Positions 1-10,385 of a stretch of 63,884 nucleotides of DNA are shown here, piece after piece. The position numbers and the translations under genes are program-made. Under the pieces are notes generated by a model. The model saw only the letters and a program-made list of their open reading frames with translations, was not told where the DNA came from and searched no databases. The DNA comes from Yersinia vastinensis (GTDB lineage: Bacteria > Pseudomonadota > Gammaproteobacteria > Enterobacterales > Enterobacteriaceae), in the NCBI RefSeq assembly GCF_902726565.1, contig NZ_CACVAF010000016.1, positions 1-63,884 of the forward strand, read 5' to 3'. Within the stretch, counting starts at the first letter, position 1. Every line of letters begins with the position of its first letter.

Positions 1-42
1 TGTTAGGGCGCGGCTGGCAACAGAGCCTTATAGGCGCATATG

Positions 43-66
43 AAAAACCTCCGGCTATGCCGGAGG
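43..66 (-). terminator. Intrinsic terminator of the CUT2 ABC transporter operon
   Basis: A perfect 8-bp stem, CCTCCGGC at 48-55 and GCCGGAGG at 59-66 with a 3-base loop, is followed on the minus strand by five T residues (43-47). It lies 25 bases beyond the stop codon at 92 and should end transcription of the importer operon. Nothing recognisable lies between base 1 and the hairpin. Confidence 0.85.
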
Positions 67-91
67 ATATTTATTTTGCCTAACAGAGTGA

Positions 92-1075
92 TCAATTAGA
101 CGATTTTCCTGATCTTAAGAAACGAAACGCAGGGATATTTACCCCTTTGACAAAGATAAATGCCAGCAGCAAAGATCCCCACAATGCCATAGTGATATAG
201 CTACTCACACCCATAATGTTTAGCCCACTTTCCAGCATTTGCAGTAGGAACAGCGCCAACACAATACCGAAAATCTTACCGAACCCGCCGTCAGGATTTA
301 CTCCGCCTAATACCGTCGCCAAAATAGTGATAAGCAGCAGTGACTCGCCATAGGAGGCTTTCGCTGAGTTCAATTTTGACATCATCAATAACGCAGCCAC
401 AGCGCACAGCAGTGATGAAATGACATACACCCAAATTAGCGTACGGCGCGTATTAATTCCCGAGAAGAATGTCGCCTTCTCATTGGAACCAGACAAATAG
501 ATTTGGCGACCTAGGGGGGTTTTAGCCAATATTAACCAGATAATTGTTGCTACTGCCGCGAACAGATAGAGCGGTAAAGGAATCCCAAGAAAATAGCTGC
601 GATCCAGTGCCAGCACATAGTTGGGGAAGTTAGAAATAGCGGAGCCTTTGGATATGAGCACATTCACGCCTTTGAGCAAGGTCATGATGCCAAGTGTTGC
701 CAGAATAGGGGAGACCCGGACAACCGAGATAAGCACCCCATTAATTAGCCCCACAACCAAAGCAACCGACGCACCAGCCAGCAACATCAATATCATTGAG
801 CTGAATGTCGGCTCCAGATGAGTACAAACCCATGCCATGACCAGAGCACTGGCATTGGCGGTCGCAATAATGGATAAGTTAATCCCACCCGTCAGCATAG
901 TGATAGCCATGGCCAATGTTAATACCCCTGCAACAGGGATTTGCGAAGCAATGGATTGGAAGTTAGCCGCAGACCAGAAAACCTGCGGAATCAGCACACT
1001 GAACACGACAGCAACCAACACCAGCAGTGCCACCAGCCAGCGTTCGGTATGATCACGTTGCGTTGTTTTCGACAT
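92..1075 (-). CDS. CUT2-family sugar ABC transporter permease (RbsC/AraH type)
   Basis: This 327-residue inner-membrane protein is one of two permease subunits of the importer encoded by this operon. It is almost wholly hydrophobic, with about nine to ten predicted membrane segments after a short charged N-terminus. It carries the GGINLS and LGGVNPDGGFG stretches typical of RbsC-like permeases, where family members contact the ATPase. It follows the other permease by two bases, is the last gene of the operon, and is followed by a clear terminator. Family membership is firm; the transported sugar cannot be read from the sequence. Confidence 0.9.
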   Translation of the reverse strand: MSKTTQRDHTERWLVALLVLVAVVFSVLIPQVFWSAANFQSIASQIPVAGVLTLAMAITMLTGGINLSIIATANASALVMAWVCTHLEPTFSSMILMLLAGASVALVVGLINGVLISVVRVSPILATLGIMTLLKGVNVLISKGSAISNFPNYVLALDRSYFLGIPLPLYLFAAVATIIWLILAKTPLGRQIYLSGSNEKATFFSGINTRRTLIWVYVISSLLCAVAALLMMSKLNSAKASYGESLLLITILATVLGGVNPDGGFGKIFGIVLALFLLQMLESGLNIMGVSSYITMALWGSLLLAFIFVKGVNIPAFRFLRSGKSSN

Positions 1076-1077
1076 GA

Positions 1078-2100
1078 TTATATCCCTACCTTATGACGTT
1101 GGCCCCAGGCCGTCACACTGATACTGATGACAATGACCAGACCGATAACCACGGTATGCCAGTACGACGAAATACCCAGTAAATTCAATCCATTCTGCAA
1201 TATAGCCAGTAAAATAACCCCCAGCAAAGTTCCGGTTAGGGTACCGCGCCCGCCGACAATACTGGTGCCCCCCAAGACCACCGCGGCCAATACTGTTAGT
1301 TCATAACCGAGCAATGAATCCGGCGCGACGGTTAATACGGTATAGGACTGTACGACACCGGCGATACCGGATAAAAAACCCATATAGCCATAGACAAACA
1401 GTTGTAGCTTGAGAATGCTGAACCCCATGCGTGATGCTGCTTCCTGATTGCCGCCCAATGCATAAATTTGGCGACCAATACTGGTGCGTGTCATCAGCAC
1501 AGCGGTGACAATAATGGTGGACAGCAACGTCAGAATAGGCAGCGAGAGGCCATAGTCATAACCATCAGCCGCCGTGAAAGAGAACAACATTGGCCCATGT
1601 TCAAACCATTCTGGGTAGGTATATAGCCAGACCCCGCGGCTGAGATAGAGCAATAAGCCATAGAAAATATTCAGGGTAGAAATAGTAATAATGATGGACG
1701 GCACGCGCAGCCGATTAACCAGTAGCGCATTTATCAAGCCGAGCAAGAGACCAATACCGCCAGCCAGTGCGAAAGCTATCGGGAAATTACCGCCAAATTT
1801 CACAATCAGTGTCACCATGACATATTGAGAAATAATGGTCATGGCCGGGAACGAAATATCAATACCGCCAGAAATCAGCACGATAAATAAGCCGCAAGCC
1901 AAAATGGTCAGCATGGCGTAGTTATTTATCAAGTCATAAATATTGGCGAGGGTGAGAAAATCGGGGCTGGTGAAAGCAAGATAAGTCGAAATAATCAAGA
2001 TAGTGAAAGCCAACATCACTTCATGGCGTTTCAGTTGTTCTTTATTGAATAGACCTGATTTAGCCACATCAGATTTATTGACTGCATGGGGGTTAGCCAT
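1078..2100 (-). CDS. CUT2-family sugar ABC transporter permease, second subunit
   Basis: This 340-residue RbsC/AraH-like permease pairs with the neighbouring permease to form the membrane channel. About ten hydrophobic segments follow a roughly 30-residue cytoplasmic N-terminus. GGIDISFPA and VLGGTSIVGGRGT match the conserved permease motifs. It overlaps the end of the ATPase gene by 8 bases, which suggests translational coupling. Two different permease genes, rather than one used as a homodimer, resemble the Lsr (autoinducer-2) and rhamnose importer arrangement. The substrate remains unknown. Confidence 0.9.
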   Translation of the reverse strand: MANPHAVNKSDVAKSGLFNKEQLKRHEVMLAFTILIISTYLAFTSPDFLTLANIYDLINNYAMLTILACGLFIVLISGGIDISFPAMTIISQYVMVTLIVKFGGNFPIAFALAGGIGLLLGLINALLVNRLRVPSIIITISTLNIFYGLLLYLSRGVWLYTYPEWFEHGPMLFSFTAADGYDYGLSLPILTLLSTIIVTAVLMTRTSIGRQIYALGGNQEAASRMGFSILKLQLFVYGYMGFLSGIAGVVQSYTVLTVAPDSLLGYELTVLAAVVLGGTSIVGGRGTLTGTLLGVILLAILQNGLNLLGISSYWHTVVIGLVIVISISVTAWGQRHKVGI

Positions 2101-3574
2101 TTACTACCTCCGCAATGGCTGCTTCGCTGCTGTTGCCTGGCAAGAACTCCTGCACAAGTCGCCCTGACCGCATGACTAAAATACGGTGGCTGTTAAAGTA
2201 AGCCTCATCAATCTCATCACACACCATTAATACTGCGATCCCCCGTGCAGCCAGTGCATTGATAATATTATAGATACCTGCTTTGTTCGCGATATCTACC
2301 CCCACAGTTGGGGAGTCTAGAATCAATATTTGCGGATCGGTTGCCAGCCACTTGGCAATGGCGATGCGCTGTGCATTGCCACCCGATAAGGTATTGACTG
2401 GCAAGTCGCTGTTACCGATTTTAATCGATAGGTGTTTAACCATATCTTCTACTAATGTATCGACTCGCTCGGTACGCATTAGATGGAAAGCATTTTTCAG
2501 CCGGTGCAATACGGTGGCACTGATGTTGTCACGAATCGATTGCTCCATAATCAGCCCAGTGCTCATTCGATCTTCCGAGACATACCCGACACCGGCTGCA
2601 ATCGCATCACGGTTACTGGTAAAAATCATCGGCTCATCATTGATACGAATAGTGCCGGATTCTGGTGCGGTTAAACCAAATAGGCTGAGGCACAGTTCTG
2701 TTCGGCCAGAGCCAAGCAAACCAACCAGTGAGACAATTTCACCAGGGTGCAACGTCAGGGAAATATTGTGGTATTCGTTACCCCGAGATAACTCCTCCAC
2801 CGCCAGCACCGGTGGACGGGCTGCGCTGTAAGGCGGTAGCACCTGAAAGTCAAACTTCATACCAGTCATCAACCAGGCCAGACGAGCGTCATCTACGTCA
2901 ACTGCCGGGTAGGTGCCCACCCAATCGCCATCTTTCAGCACGGTAATACGGTCTGAAATTTCCAGCACTTCACTCAAGCGATGGCTGACAAATACTACAC
3001 AGATATTGCGAGATTTAAGTTCATGCACCACCCGCAGCAAGCCGTTAACCTCTTGGCGAGTGAGAGAGGCGGTGGGTTCGTCCATGACAATCAGGCGAGC
3101 ATCTTGCGCCAGCGCTCGGCAGATGGCGACCAGCTGCTTCTGCGCGATGGGTAAATTTTCAACCAATTCATCCAGATCAAGATGGGCATTAATACTGTTG
3201 ATCACCAGCTCGGCAGTTTGCCGCATCTGGCGTTTATCAACCCACAGATGATGGTGATAATGGTTCATGGCGATATTCTCAGCCACGGTTAAATTTGGGA
3301 ATAAAGATAAATCTTGATAAATCACCTGAATCCCTAAACGAACAGATTCAATGGGGGTCAGGGTCGAATAGGTTTTGCCATCGATAGTGATGGCGGCATC
3401 AACATCGGGCTGATAGACACCGGAGATAATTTTGATCAAGGTTGATTTACCACAACCATTCTGTCCTGCGAGGCAGTGAACCTCACCCGGCAGCAGGGTC
3501 ATGGCAACCTTATTTAGCGCTTTAACGCCATAAAAGGTTTTACTGATATTTTCCAGGGTAATGAATGGCTGCAT
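2093..3574 (-). CDS. CUT2-family sugar ABC transporter ATPase with two nucleotide-binding domains
   Basis: This 493-residue protein energises the importer. The start at 3574 is chosen because a GAGG ribosome site precedes it and the ABC domain begins at once; an upstream in-frame ATG at 3655 would add 27 unrelated residues. Domain 1 has Walker A GQNGCGKST at residues 37-45 and a DEPT Walker B end, but a degenerate signature (LPIAQKQ). Domain 2 has a degenerate Walker A (GLLGSGRTE) and DSPT in place of DEPT, but an intact LSGGNAQ signature. Hence one composite ATP site looks complete and the other lacks its catalytic glutamate. It lies between the binding-protein and permease genes. Confidence 0.92.
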   Translation of the reverse strand: MQPFITLENISKTFYGVKALNKVAMTLLPGEVHCLAGQNGCGKSTLIKIISGVYQPDVDAAITIDGKTYSTLTPIESVRLGIQVIYQDLSLFPNLTVAENIAMNHYHHHLWVDKRQMRQTAELVINSINAHLDLDELVENLPIAQKQLVAICRALAQDARLIVMDEPTASLTRQEVNGLLRVVHELKSRNICVVFVSHRLSEVLEISDRITVLKDGDWVGTYPAVDVDDARLAWLMTGMKFDFQVLPPYSAARPPVLAVEELSRGNEYHNISLTLHPGEIVSLVGLLGSGRTELCLSLFGLTAPESGTIRINDEPMIFTSNRDAIAAGVGYVSEDRMSTGLIMEQSIRDNISATVLHRLKNAFHLMRTERVDTLVEDMVKHLSIKIGNSDLPVNTLSGGNAQRIAIAKWLATDPQILILDSPTVGVDIANKAGIYNIINALAARGIAVLMVCDEIDEAYFNSHRILVMRSGRLVQEFLPGNSSEAAIAEVVNG

Positions 3575-3609
3575 AGCTACATCCTCTTGATTCTGTTGGG
3601 TATTAATGA

Positions 3610-3636
3610 CAGAGCCGGAAGTGGCTCCCGGCTCTG
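3610..3636 (-). other. Intercistronic stem-loop after the binding-protein gene
   Basis: A 9-bp perfect stem, CAGAGCCGG at 3610-3618 and CCGGCTCTG at 3628-3636 with a 9-base loop, lies between the stop of the binding-protein gene (3652) and the ATPase start (3574). There is no T run, so it is probably not a full terminator. Hairpins in this position are known to stabilise upstream mRNA and to allow more binding protein than ATPase and permease; that role is inferred here. Confidence 0.6.
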
Positions 3637-3651
3637 CGATAACACAAAGAA

Positions 3652-4635
3652 TCAATACAGCGAGTCGACGTTATCTTTGGTGACCCGTAGCACATTGTGG
3701 AATTGAATCAGACGCTTATCTTGATCAACTTCTGCTTTACCCACCCCTGGAACGTCCATACCAGTCTCAATTTTTTCGCCTTTCAGCACTTTGTCAGCCA
3801 CGGCTGTCAGGGCATAACCAGCTGAACCTGGGTCATAGGTCACACCCATGGCGATATCACCACTTTTAACCAGCGAAGCGGCTTGAGATGGGATCATCAT
3901 ACCGAACACATGGACGTTGTTTTTCGCGCGTTTTTCTTTCACTGCACGGCCTGCACCAATTGGGCCTTGTGAACCGAAAGCGACAATACCTTTCAAATCA
4001 CTGTGCGCTTTCATCAAATCCAATGTAGTGCGGCGTGAATCATCAATGCTCTCAGCGACTGGCATACGGCTGGTCACTTCAAACATTTCTGGATAGTGTT
4101 CTTTCTGATATTTAACAAATAAATCTGCCCACAGGTTATGTTGTGGCACGGTCAGGCTGCCGACATAAATCACATAGCCGCCTTTGCCACCCATGGCTTT
4201 CGCCATTTCTTCCACGTTATCCGCAGCGAATTTGGCATTATCAATAATTTCGATATCCCAGTTAGCACTCGGTTGCCCTGGGGATTCGTTAGTGAGCACC
4301 ACGATACCGGCATCGCGGGCTTTCTTGAACACCGGCTCCAGCACATCGGCGTCATTGGGTACAATGCTGATAGCACTGACTTTTTTAGCAATTAAATCTT
4401 CGATTATCTTAACTTGTTGCGGTGCATCCGTGCTGGATGGGCCAACTTGATAGGCTTTGATACCCAGATCTTTACCGGCGCGTTCCACACCTTCGCCCAT
4501 ACGGTTAAACCAAGGCATACCTGCAATTTTCGAGATATTGACCACTTCTATTTCTTGTGCCAGTGCGCTACCAGAGCACACCATCATGCTAAATAGGCTA
4601 GCGGCCAGTAAGGTTTTTACACTCAATTTTTTCAT
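3652..4635 (-). CDS. Periplasmic sugar-binding protein of the CUT2 importer (LsrB/RhaS-like)
   Basis: This 327-residue protein has a signal peptide (KK followed by a hydrophobic core, likely cleavage after ALA at about residue 26) and a type I periplasmic binding fold. Family-typical segments include the AGMPWFNRMGEGVERA region, VSAISIVPNDADVLEP and the late VTYDPGSAGYAL region. It should capture the ligand in the periplasm and deliver it to the two permeases. Resemblance is closest to autoinducer-2/rhamnose type binding proteins, but lsr enzymes are absent here. The ligand is undetermined; a propanediol precursor such as a deoxysugar is only a guess from the adjacent pdu operon. Confidence 0.9.
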   Translation of the reverse strand: MKKLSVKTLLAASLFSMMVCSGSALAQEIEVVNISKIAGMPWFNRMGEGVERAGKDLGIKAYQVGPSSTDAPQQVKIIEDLIAKKVSAISIVPNDADVLEPVFKKARDAGIVVLTNESPGQPSANWDIEIIDNAKFAADNVEEMAKAMGGKGGYVIYVGSLTVPQHNLWADLFVKYQKEHYPEMFEVTSRMPVAESIDDSRRTTLDLMKAHSDLKGIVAFGSQGPIGAGRAVKEKRAKNNVHVFGMMIPSQAASLVKSGDIAMGVTYDPGSAGYALTAVADKVLKGEKIETGMDVPGVGKAEVDQDKRLIQFHNVLRVTKDNVDSLY

Positions 4636-5030
4636 CTAAGGCTCCAAGAGCGTGTGTAGGTTGAGGTTATCGTTATTTCCTGATGCATTGGTGCAATATG
4701 TTTAACTCGTAATGACATGAGTTTTATTTATGTTTTTAAAAAAATGAAGATTTAACAGGAGCAGATTTTACATCTGCACTACATTTCCTGTAGGTGGACT
4801 CTAATACTCCGGCAGCTATTTTCCCCATATCTCTGAATGCTATTTACATGGACGAAATGGCTGCTTTCCCGGTTTGTGACTGAGGTCATGATTTTCAGCG
4901 GTAAGGCCAAGAGAATTGCACAGAAATGGGTATCAGAAAGCTAATAACATTGTTATTAGCATGGATATTTTGGTTTAGTGACAGAGAGACTATTGACGAT
5001 AAAAAAGGCGAAATAAGGGCTTGATATGAA
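4636..5030. promoter_or_regulatory. 395-bp control region between the pdu operon end and the ABC importer
   Basis: No gene is seen. The segment must hold the importer promoter. Two signals stand out. Nested inverted repeats ACAGGA (4755-4760)/TCCTGT (4786-4791) enclose GCAGAT (4761-4766)/ATCTGC (4772-4777), a possible operator 120-155 bases before the gene. A CRP-like site, TGTGA-N6-TCATG at 4875-4890, matches eight of ten core positions. No convincing terminator follows pduX (stop at 5031), so read-through from pdu into the importer is possible. Confidence 0.4.
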
Positions 5031-5891
5031 CTAACGCACTCCGCCGGGCACCATCGCGAGTAGGTGCTGACGTGGGTAGTTTTGGGTGATGCCGCTTTGC
5101 TCTAGTTGCCAATAAAGTTTTTCTACATCATGGCGTTGGCGGTTTATTAGCAGGCCAACAATGCTGCCGCTATGGGCCACATTCAAACCATATAAATCTA
5201 ACTCTTCGACTAACGCCAGCAGGGCGGCAAAATCGGGCTTGACCAATAAATGCTGACTGGCTTGCGCGCTAAGCGTAGTAGCCTGACCTAATAGTGAGCA
5301 ATCTTGCTGCTTGGCGGCTTGCACAAAGAGTTGCCATGCCCGTTCCAAAGACGCGGCACCCGCCAGCAGGGCTGTCTGGCGATCACGACGATGATAGTCC
5401 TCGGTGTTGAGGATATGCGGGCTTTCTAGCAGCAGAATATCGACAGTAGGTTGCCAGCCATAAGAAATTTGTGTGGCAGCAGTCTGGTGGTCAAACAAGG
5501 TCAGTTGCCGAAATAGGGTGCTGTCGGTAGGTTCGAGGCTAACACACAACGCGGCAAGAGCAGCTTCATCGAGTGTTTCTCCCAAATGGCGAGCGGTTGC
5601 CAGCGCGGTGGCTGCAATATCTGCGGTGCTACTAGCCAACCCTTTGGCGACCGGAATAGAGGAGTCAAAACTGATATGTAAGCCACGGGCCATGTCCACA
5701 GGCAGCTCGAAATAGGCCAGCACTGCTGTCAGCATCTGGCGCATGCGAGGGCGTTCATGGTGACCTGGCATACCCTCAGTAACCGATACCGTGCTGAACC
5801 AGTTTATAGGGCAGGAAATTAGCTTTTCCCCCCCCAATATCCAGCCCTGAATCAATTCGCCACAGGAGGCGGGGCAACGGGCTTCAGCCAT
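5031..5891 (-). CDS. pduX: PduX, L-threonine kinase
   Basis: This 286-residue GHMP-family kinase makes L-threonine phosphate with ATP, the precursor of the aminopropanol linker of adenosylcobalamin. The ATP-binding loop PVAKGLASSTA lies at residues 80-90, and the N-terminal SCGELIQGW segment is typical of PduX. It overlaps the end of cobD by 8 bases; CobD uses its product directly. It is the last gene of the extended pdu operon, as pduX is in Salmonella, but here cobA and cobD separate it from pduW. Confidence 0.95.
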   Translation of the reverse strand: MAEARCPASCGELIQGWILGGEKLISCPINWFSTVSVTEGMPGHHERPRMRQMLTAVLAYFELPVDMARGLHISFDSSIPVAKGLASSTADIAATALATARHLGETLDEAALAALCVSLEPTDSTLFRQLTLFDHQTAATQISYGWQPTVDILLLESPHILNTEDYHRRDRQTALLAGAASLERAWQLFVQAAKQQDCSLLGQATTLSAQASQHLLVKPDFAALLALVEELDLYGLNVAHSGSIVGLLINRQRHDVEKLYWQLEQSGITQNYPRQHLLAMVPGGVR

Positions 5892-6957
5892 GGCCGAAAA
5901 CCTGCTTCATCGCGGTTACTAGCTTCTGGTTATCCGTAGCACTCTTAATGGCTACTCGATAGTGGTCGCGGGTCAGACCTGGGTAGTTAGCACAATGGCG
6001 GATCAGAATATGGTGTTGTAATAATGCTTGTTGCAGGTCGATTTCTGGCCTCAGGCAGCGCAAGAACAGATAGTTTGCTGTGCCCCGCCACACTTGCAAT
6101 GCCGGAATTTTACACAATGCCTGATACAGCCAGTGCTGCTGCTGTGCTAGCCATTGATGGGTGGCTTGAATATAAGGCTGGTCATCAAGAATAATCTCGC
6201 CAGCCAGTGCCGCAAAGGCATTGATAGTCCAAGGTTCGCGCTGCTGTTTCATCTGTTGGATCCCCGCCAGATCCCCGCTGAGTAGGTAACCTAAACGCAG
6301 CCCCGGAATGGCGAAAAACTTAGTGAGTGAGCGAAGCACATATAAACGTGGGAAGTCGGTAAGTTGTGGGATCAGTCCCGGTGCATGTGGCTGAAAATCG
6401 ATAAAAGCTTCATCGACAATCAGGGCAATTTGGTGTTGATGACAACATTGCACAAGGGCTTGTAGCAGTACAGCATCAGGCATCAAGCCGGTTGGGTTGT
6501 TCGGTGTTGCCAGAAATAGGCAGTCAGGGCGCTGTTGTTCCAATGTGTTCAGTAAACGTTCATTGGGTTGATACCCCTCTGCTTCGCTCATTGCATAGTC
6601 ATGAATCTGGCAACCCACCCGTTGCAGAGCGCGGCGGTATTCAGCAAATCCTGGTGTCAGTAACATTGCGCTGCGCGGCTGGAGATACTGCACTACCGCG
6701 TAAATCAGTTCAGTGGCACCATTTCCGGCCATGATATTTTCTGGCAAACAATGGTGAGCACGCGCCAGCGCACTGTGTAACTGGCGATATTCAACATCAG
6801 GGTAGTGTTCAGCACGCGCTAACTGCTCAACAATGGCCACTTTTAAAGACTCTGGCATTCCTAGCGGATTAATATTGGCACTGAAATCAATGATGTTCGC
6901 TGCATCTGTTCCAATTTTCAGTGCCATTTCCAGCACATTCCCACCATGCTCACTCAT
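5884..6957 (-). CDS. cobD: CobD, threonine-phosphate decarboxylase
   Basis: This 357-residue PLP enzyme of the class I/II aminotransferase fold decarboxylates L-threonine O-3-phosphate to (R)-1-amino-2-propanol phosphate, which CbiB joins to adenosylcobyric acid. The Schiff-base lysine lies in SLTKFFAIPGLRLGY, with DEAFIDF upstream and the NPTGL substrate-loop motif. The MSEHGGNVLEMA start is typical of CobD. In Salmonella cobD lies away from both cob and pdu; here it sits between cobA and pduX in the pdu transcript. Confidence 0.95.
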   Translation of the reverse strand: MSEHGGNVLEMALKIGTDAANIIDFSANINPLGMPESLKVAIVEQLARAEHYPDVEYRQLHSALARAHHCLPENIMAGNGATELIYAVVQYLQPRSAMLLTPGFAEYRRALQRVGCQIHDYAMSEAEGYQPNERLLNTLEQQRPDCLFLATPNNPTGLMPDAVLLQALVQCCHQHQIALIVDEAFIDFQPHAPGLIPQLTDFPRLYVLRSLTKFFAIPGLRLGYLLSGDLAGIQQMKQQREPWTINAFAALAGEIILDDQPYIQATHQWLAQQQHWLYQALCKIPALQVWRGTANYLFLRCLRPEIDLQQALLQHHILIRHCANYPGLTRDHYRVAIKSATDNQKLVTAMKQVFGHG

Positions 6958-6989
6958 CGCTACGTTAAACCCTTATTTAGCTTGTGCGT

Positions 6990-9461
<2,472 letters not shown>

Positions 9462-9465
9462 GGCA

Positions 9466-9816
9466 TCAGGTCCGAGTCATTGGGCAGGCGGTAAATTTCA
9501 TCATGTCGCCCAAAGTGTGAATCACTTGTTTGAGTGCGTATTCCACCGCCGAAACATCGCCGGTAAACACCACCGCCCCAGTGAAACGGTCAATAAAACC
9601 AATCTCAACCGCACCCGATTTAGTGGCGATATCACTGGCAATAATGGAGGCTTCGCTGGGTGTAATGGTCAAAATGCCGATGGCACTGCTGACATCGTTT
9701 AGCCCCAATTTTTTATAAAGTGCCTTATTGGGGTTGGCTATCAGATGCGCGAGAGTTATCTGTTTGCCGGGAACATATTCTTGAATTACGCGCTCGGGGG
9801 TACTATTCGCTTCCAT
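9466..9816 (-). CDS. pduU: PduU, permuted BMC-domain shell protein
   Basis: This 116-residue shell protein has a circularly permuted BMC fold ([18 protein letters not shown], then [22 protein letters not shown]). Relatives form hexamers capped by a small beta-barrel. The start at 9816 is the second of two adjacent ATG codons. AGGAGG, the end of pduT, is one base from the first ATG but four from the second, and the second gives the usual 116 residues. It overlaps the pduT stop, so translation is probably coupled. Confidence 0.95.
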   Translation of the reverse strand: MEANSTPERVIQEYVPGKQITLAHLIANPNKALYKKLGLNDVSSAIGILTITPSEASIIASDIATKSGAVEIGFIDRFTGAVVFTGDVSAVEYALKQVIHTLGDMMKFTACPMTRT

Positions 9817-10373
9817 CATGCCTCCTGAATTAACTGACGCCACAGCGCCTCATGGGGGCGCGGGATAGTGGCGCTGTAAACCAATAACCCCTTCTCACCG
9901 GCGCACTGGCTGGCCACATCCACGGCAGTTTGCACATCGGCAATATCGCCACTGAGCACTTGATAACATTTGCCGCCGATGCCAAATGCCATATGAATGC
10001 GTACCAAGGTGACATTGGCGGCTTTGACTGCACGGTCGGCCGCGGTAATACAGGCCGCCACGCTCCAGGTTTCTACCACGCCTGCCGCTTGGCGGTTTTC
10101 CACTGGGTTTAGGCCGCTAATGGCTGGCAATACCGAAGGGTGGAGATTGGGAAGCACGATGCTATCGACTAATAAATGGCCGCTGTGCCGCTCACCATTT
10201 TGTACAGACTGACTGACGGCACCAATATCGCCTCCCACCATCAGCAGATACTTGCCGGGGCAGAGGGTTTTGCTTACCAGCAAATTGACGTTGGCACTTT
10301 TCAGCATCAGGTCGCAGACTTCCATCCCCTTGGCGATACTGCTTAATTCAACAATTCCAATGGCTTGTGACAT
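9816..10373 (-). CDS. pduT: PduT, tandem BMC shell protein with an Fe-S site
   Basis: This 185-residue protein has two BMC domains (about residues 1-90 and 95-180) and forms pseudohexameric trimers. Cys38 in KTLCPGKY aligns with the Salmonella cysteine that binds a [4Fe-4S] cluster at the trimer axis, thought to carry electrons through the shell with PduS. The start is placed at 10373 because GAGG lies seven bases upstream; the ATG at 10379 is only one base from it. It directly follows pduS. Confidence 0.95.
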   Translation of the reverse strand: MSQAIGIVELSSIAKGMEVCDLMLKSANVNLLVSKTLCPGKYLLMVGGDIGAVSQSVQNGERHSGHLLVDSIVLPNLHPSVLPAISGLNPVENRQAAGVVETWSVAACITAADRAVKAANVTLVRIHMAFGIGGKCYQVLSGDIADVQTAVDVASQCAGEKGLLVYSATIPRPHEALWRQLIQEA

Positions 10374-10385
10374 GCCCATTCCTCT

